60,698 nt of DNA from Armatimonadota bacterium (lineage in GTDB: Bacteria > Sysuimicrobiota > Sysuimicrobiia > Sysuimicrobiales > Humicultoraceae): positions 1 to 60,698 of the forward strand of contig JAVKIA010000015.1 of NCBI GenBank assembly GCA_031459715.1, read 5' to 3'. Under the pieces are notes generated by a model. The model searched no databases. It was not told the DNA's origin and worked only from the letters and a program-made list of their open reading frames with translations. This document shows, one piece after another, positions 56,841-60,698 of this stretch (position 1 is its first letter; each line of letters opens with the position of its first letter). A program made the translations under genes and the position numbers.

Positions 56841-58187
56841 CTAGAAGGGCGTGAGGCCGGTAAAGGTAAACCGGCGGACGGCAACCGGGGGCGCGAACAC
56901 GGCCAGCTCCTCCCCTACCAGCCGGCCATTCGCGCCGATCTCTTCCACGGCGGCAAAGACCTCCAGGATGGAGACATTGAAGCGCAGGTTGCGCAGCGCC
57001 CGGACAATCCGCCCGCCCTCCACCAGGAAGGTCCCGTCCCGCGTCATCCCCGTGATCAACGTCCGTGCCGGATGTACCACGCGCACGTAGTGGAAGCGGG
57101 TGACCAGCAGGCCGCGCTCCGTAGCCGCGACCAACTCCTCCAGCGAGCGCCGCCCGGGGGCCATGAGCATGTGGGTGGGCATCGGCCCGAAGGGGTTGGG
57201 CTGAGGGAGGGCGTGCGCCGTGTTGGGCACCCCCGCCCGGTGGGCCGTCCGGCTGTCGTAGGCTACCCCCACGGCCACCCCCTCGCGCACCAGGTCGAGG
57301 CGGCGCTTCGGCAACCCCTCAAAGTCGAAGGGGAGGCCGATCGTGCGCGGGTCCGTGGCATCATCCCAGATCTGTACCCGCGGGTCCATCACCCGCTGGC
57401 CCAGGCGCGTGGCCAGCGCGCTGCGCCCCTCCAGCACCGCCTTCCCGTTGAACGTGGTCATGGCCAGGAAGGCGAGCATCAGGCCCACGGCCGGAGGCTC
57501 CAGGATCACCGGGTACGTTCCCGGCTCCAGGTCTACGGGGTGGCGGGCGGCCCGCGCCCTGGCGGCCGCAAGTGCTCCCAGGGAGGTCAGGTCCAGGCGG
57601 TCCAGATCAGCGTCGATGGCCTGGACGTAGCCGCTGCCTTCCCCCTCCTGTACCACCGCCACCAGGCTGGCCCGCGAGCGCCGGCCGTAGGCCCGCACCC
57701 CCCTGGAGTTGACCACGGCCAGGGCAAAGACCCCGGTCTCCAGGGCGCCGGCAGCCGGGCTCTCCCCGCAGGCCTGGACGAAGTGGCGCACCGCCTCCGC
57801 CCGCCTATGCGGAGTCGCCTCCGCTGTGGCCGGCACGCTGCCCTCGTACACCAGCGGCCCGCCCGGGGGCGCAGGCAGGCCGGGGAAGTCCGGGTCTGGA
57901 GGGATCTGGCGAGCGATGGCCACAGCACGCGCCAGTACCTGGTTCATCTCCGTGTGAACCAGCCGGTTGGTGCGCAGGCCGGCCACGCGACCGTCCACGA
58001 CGACGCGCAACAGCAGGTGCGCGTCCTCCTCGACCACGTTCTGGTGGATGCGCGAGCCGGCGAAGCGGGTGAGCCCGGCGCGCCGGGCCACCAGCACCCC
58101 CTCGGTCTGGTCGGCAGGGGAACGGTCGACGACCTCCTCCAGCAGGTGGAAGGCCGCATCCGGACCCGGCAGGCCTTCGCGGCTCAC
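56841..58187 (-). CDS. PmbA/TldE-like protein, non-catalytic partner of TldD
   Basis: 448 residues from a GTG that overlaps the tldD stop as GTGA; the frame is open further upstream but only antisense to, or overlapping, tldD. It has the TldD/PmbA fold with no HExxxH, as expected for the E subunit. In other bacteria TldD-TldE form a heterodimeric protease that trims peptides such as microcins. Central EPGTYPVILEPPAVG and C-terminal NLRFNVSILEVFA and EIGANGRL segments are typical. Confidence 0.9.
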   Translation of the reverse strand: MSREGLPGPDAAFHLLEEVVDRSPADQTEGVLVARRAGLTRFAGSRIHQNVVEEDAHLLLRVVVDGRVAGLRTNRLVHTEMNQVLARAVAIARQIPPDPDFPGLPAPPGGPLVYEGSVPATAEATPHRRAEAVRHFVQACGESPAAGALETGVFALAVVNSRGVRAYGRRSRASLVAVVQEGEGSGYVQAIDADLDRLDLTSLGALAAARARAARHPVDLEPGTYPVILEPPAVGLMLAFLAMTTFNGKAVLEGRSALATRLGQRVMDPRVQIWDDATDPRTIGLPFDFEGLPKRRLDLVREGVAVGVAYDSRTAHRAGVPNTAHALPQPNPFGPMPTHMLMAPGRRSLEELVAATERGLLVTRFHYVRVVHPARTLITGMTRDGTFLVEGGRIVRALRNLRFNVSILEVFAAVEEIGANGRLVGEELAVFAPPVAVRRFTFTGLTPF

Positions 58188-59635
58188 CGCGAACCCACCT
58201 GCACGCCGCGGAAACGGGTGGGGCCGGCGGGGTGGCCGGTGTGCGCCACTTGAGCCGGCTGCCCCTTGCCGCAGTTGGGCGTGCCCCGGGCGCGGAACTC
58301 GGCGGGGCCAGCCACGCGGTCTAACGACGCCCAGAACTGCGGGGTGATCCCGCTGTAGACCGGCTGCTTGAAAAGGCGCCCCCGCCGGCCGCGGCGGATC
58401 TCCCAGGCGATCTCGCAGCCAAACTGGAAGTTCAGCCGCCGGTCGTCGATGGACCACGACTTGTTGGTGCACATGAGCACACCTTCGTCGGTGTCGGCGA
58501 TGAGGTCCTCCAGCGTGCCGGAGTCCGGCAGCAGCCCCACGTTGGTCATGCGCACCAGCGGGATGCGGTTCCAGGAGGAGGCGCGCGCCGCCCCGTTGCT
58601 GCGCTGCCCGAGCAGCAAAGCGGTCTCCCGGTTCGTGAGGACGTGGCGCAGGACACCGCACTCCACAATGACCACCCGCTGGGCCGGTACCCCCTCATCG
58701 TCGAAGCCGAAAGTGCCCAGGGCGCCGGGCAGCGTGGCGTCGGCAATGATGTGCATGGCCTCCGAACCGTAGCGCAGGCTGCCGATGTCCCCGGGAGTGA
58801 TGAAGCTGGTCCCCGCGTAGGCGGCCTCAGTGCCCAGGATGCGGTCGAACTCGATGGCATGGCCCACGGACTCGTGGATCTGCAGCGCGGTCTGGTCGCC
58901 GTCCAGGATGAGCGTGGTCACAGCGGTCGGACAGGGCGGCGCCAGCAGGAGCGCCGCCGCCTCCTCGGCGGTCTGCTGGGCGTGGCCCGCCAGGTCCAGG
59001 GCCTCCACCAGCTCGTATCCCCCGGTGCCGAAGTCCCCTCGAAACGACGCCGGGTAGGAACGGCGCTGCACCTCGCCGTCGTGCACCGCCACCGCGGCGA
59101 TACCGCCGCCGCTCTCCGTGATGAGCTGGTCGATGGCTGCTCCTTCACTGCTGCGGAACCGCTTGGCGGTCCGCCAGAAATCCATGAAGCCCTCGGCCAC
59201 ACGCACACCCGGGACACGCAGCATGGCCTCTGTGGCTTCAGCCAGCAGGGCCAGCATCTCCTCCAGGGGTACCTCCCAGGGGTCACGACGCACCGGGTTG
59301 GCCCAGGCAGCCCGCACCGGCTCCTGCGGCGCCAGGCGTACCGCCGGCCCGTCCAGCAGACGCGATGCCCGGGCAACCTCCACCGCCTGCAACGCGGCCC
59401 CCGTGACCGCCTCAGGCTCGGGGCGGGGAGTGCAGGCGAACCCCCAGCCGCCGTCCATCAGGACCCGCACTCCCAGTCCTTCGTCGTCGTCGGTCACCAC
59501 TGCCTCCGGTCGGCCGTTCTTCACACTCAGGCTCAGCGTCTGGCTGCGAACCACACGCACCTCCACGTACTCCCCCCCCGCAGCGACGCCCGCGTCCACA
59601 GCCCGCTCGGCCAGCCCTTCCCACGGGTCCCCCAT
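58184..59635 (-). CDS. tldD: TldD-family metalloprotease, catalytic subunit
   Basis: 483 residues. The active-site HExxxH is at H254-E255-H259 (HESVGHAIEFD), followed by the conserved TSFITPGDIG and later GVLMCTNKSWSIDDRRLNFQ blocks. No signal peptide, so cytoplasmic. Coupled to the PmbA-like partner by a GTGA overlap, so equal synthesis of both subunits is expected. It lies two bases after the stop of the class III aminotransferase gene, suggesting one transcript. Confidence 0.95.
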   Translation of the reverse strand: MGDPWEGLAERAVDAGVAAGGEYVEVRVVRSQTLSLSVKNGRPEAVVTDDDEGLGVRVLMDGGWGFACTPRPEPEAVTGAALQAVEVARASRLLDGPAVRLAPQEPVRAAWANPVRRDPWEVPLEEMLALLAEATEAMLRVPGVRVAEGFMDFWRTAKRFRSSEGAAIDQLITESGGGIAAVAVHDGEVQRRSYPASFRGDFGTGGYELVEALDLAGHAQQTAEEAAALLLAPPCPTAVTTLILDGDQTALQIHESVGHAIEFDRILGTEAAYAGTSFITPGDIGSLRYGSEAMHIIADATLPGALGTFGFDDEGVPAQRVVIVECGVLRHVLTNRETALLLGQRSNGAARASSWNRIPLVRMTNVGLLPDSGTLEDLIADTDEGVLMCTNKSWSIDDRRLNFQFGCEIAWEIRRGRRGRLFKQPVYSGITPQFWASLDRVAGPAEFRARGTPNCGKGQPAQVAHTGHPAGPTRFRGVQVGSR

Positions 59636-59637
59636 CC

Positions 59638-60698
59638 TTACTCACCCCCCACCTTCGCGAGTACGGCGGTGGCCCCATGCTCCTGGACCGCAGCCAGCGC
59701 CCCATCCAGCACCTGCAGGCCCTCCTCCAGCAGGTCTTCCGAGATCACCAGCGGCATGAGGAAGCGGATGACATTCCCCAGGACGCCGGCGCGCAGCAAC
59801 AGGACACCCTGGGCCAGGGCGTGCCACAGCACCGCCGAGGCCTCCGCGGTCGCCGGGGCCTTGCTCTCCCGGTCGGTCACCAGCTCCGCCGCCACCATAG
59901 CCCCCAGGCCGCGCACGTCGCCGACCAGGGGGTAGCGCCGCGCCATGGCCTCAAGGCGGTCGCGCAGGAGCTGCCCCAGCCGCTGCGCCCGCTCCACCAG
60001 CCGCTCCTCCTCCATCACCTCCAGGACGGCCAGCGCGGCGGCACAGGCCAGCGGGTTCCCCGGATAGGTGCCTCCCAGCGCCCCGGCGTGTACCGACGAG
60101 AAGACCTCCTCCCGGCCGACGAGCCCTGAGAGGGGCAGTCCTGCCGCCAGCGACTTGCCGACCACCAGCAGGTCGGGCTCGATGCCGGCGTGCTCCACGG
60201 CAAAGAACCTCCCCGTGCGACCCAACCCTGTCTGCACCTCGTCCACCACCAGCAACGCACCGATCCGGTCGCAGAAGGCCCGCAGGGCGGGGAGGAAGTC
60301 CGGAGGCGGGACGATGAAGCCGCCCTCGCCCAGCACGGGCTCGACGACCACGGCGGCTACCTGCGCCGCATCCACATGGGTGGCCAGCATGGCCTCCAGT
60401 CGGCGGAGCACAAAGGCGGTGGCATCGGGCTCGGGGCTGCGGTAGGGATCCGGATAGGGAGCGCGGTAGACCTCGGGCATGAACGGCCCCATGCCCCGCT
60501 TGTAGGGGTGCACCCGACTGGTCAGGGAGAGCGCCATGTAGGTGCGCCCGTGGAAGGCGCCCTCGAAGGCGATGACCGCCGGCCGGCCGGTGGCCAGGCG
60601 TGCCACCTTCACCGCGTTCTCCACCGCCTCCGCCCCCGAGTTGAAGAAGGCCACCCGCTTGGAACCCGCCCCCGGAGCGCGGGCGGCCAGCCGCTCGG
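59638..60698 (-). CDS. Class III (GABA/ornithine-type) aminotransferase, 5' end cut by window
   Basis: At least 353 residues of a PLP-dependent class III aminotransferase; the frame runs off the window end. It contains FFNSGAEAVENAVKVARL, an AFEGAFHGRTYM motif, VVEPVLGEGG, VVDEVQTGLGRTG and the PLP lysine in VGKSLAAGLPLSG, and YPGNPLACAAALAVLE, the pattern of 4-aminobutyrate/ornithine-type enzymes. The exact substrate is unclear. A GTG at 60654 is only an internal codon, since family similarity continues upstream of it. Confidence 0.93.
   Translation of the reverse strand, partial: ERLAARAPGAGSKRVAFFNSGAEAVENAVKVARLATGRPAVIAFEGAFHGRTYMALSLTSRVHPYKRGMGPFMPEVYRAPYPDPYRSPEPDATAFVLRRLEAMLATHVDAAQVAAVVVEPVLGEGGFIVPPPDFLPALRAFCDRIGALLVVDEVQTGLGRTGRFFAVEHAGIEPDLLVVGKSLAAGLPLSGLVGREEVFSSVHAGALGGTYPGNPLACAAALAVLEVMEEERLVERAQRLGQLLRDRLEAMARRYPLVGDVRGLGAMVAAELVTDRESKAPATAEASAVLWHALAQGVLLLRAGVLGNVIRFLMPLVISEDLLEEGLQVLDGALAAVQEHGATAVLAKVGGE

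Noticed and set aside
58188-58661. Extension of the PmbA-like protein upstream of its GTG
   Set aside because: It overlaps the tldD gene in another frame with shadow-type composition; a GTGA overlap start fits the family length.

Overview
The window is a very GC-rich bacterial chromosome segment. Its backbone is the universally conserved translation/transcription cluster. Features that point to a terrabacterial lineage (a Bacillota-, Armatimonadota- or Chloroflexota-like deep branch) are an L7Ae-type ribosomal protein next to rpsL, a short beta' subunit, an L10-leader RNA, a DUF881 protein, an unpaired TlpA-like thioredoxin and tRNA genes that encode CCA. I cannot name the species from this sequence. 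No transposase, integrase, phage gene or CRISPR array is visible, and no gene-free stretch exceeds about 290 bases.

Region 1 (1-27.5 kb). On the minus strand, reading from high to low coordinates, the order is tRNA-Thr, tuf, rpmG, tRNA-Trp, secE, nusG, rplK, rplA, rplJ, rplL, rpoB, rpoC, an L7Ae-family gene, rpsL, rpsG, fusA and a second tuf cut by the window edge. This is the classic str/rif supercluster, but it is opened twice by blocks on the opposite strand. The first block (21.3-25.8 kb) encodes an ImmA/IrrE-like protein with a zinc ribbon, a HEAT-repeat protein and an HD-GYP protein. The last two appear to share one unnamed N-terminal domain. The second block (3.9-10.55 kb) is a seven-gene type IV pilus/type II secretion-like operon: an assembly ATPase with a predicted winged-helix plus MshEN (c-di-GMP-binding type) N-terminus, the membrane platform protein, three small pseudopilins, a large pseudopilin carrying an inserted DUF2341/lectin-like module, and a PilX-like protein.

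Region 2 (27.7-34.9 kb). A multi-spanning PAS histidine kinase is divergent from a receiver-GGDEF regulator. Together with the HD-GYP protein and the MshEN ATPase they could form a c-di-GMP circuit; this is inference. Then come tRNA-Leu(UAA), tRNA-Cys, a SPOR-domain membrane protein, tRNA-Gly, a cell-wall amidase, and a FecCD-type permease coupled to an unexpected ABC-2-type ATPase.

Region 3 (34.9-49.9 kb). uvrC, uvrA and uvrB lie within 9.5 kb, with an aminotransferase and a secreted orphan between them. They are followed by a cold-shock protein, a TIGR00725-like (SLOG) protein, coaE, polA (which lacks the proofreading acidic motif) and a zinc-finger/DUF4349 membrane protein.

Region 4 (49.9-60.7 kb). 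An ECF sigma factor is translationally coupled to the zinc-finger/DUF4349 protein and lies just downstream of tRNA-Leu(CAA). Next are a flavoprotein, a DUF881 protein, a TlpA-like thioredoxin, dnaE, the TldD/PmbA protease pair and a class III aminotransferase cut by the window end.

Several promoters can be read directly. The secE operon has a perfect TTGACA-17-TATAAT, and there are clear promoters for four tRNA units. Start-stop overlaps (ATGA, GTGA, TGATG) couple many adjacent genes. Many long open frames antisense to real genes are artefacts of the GC content and are left out.
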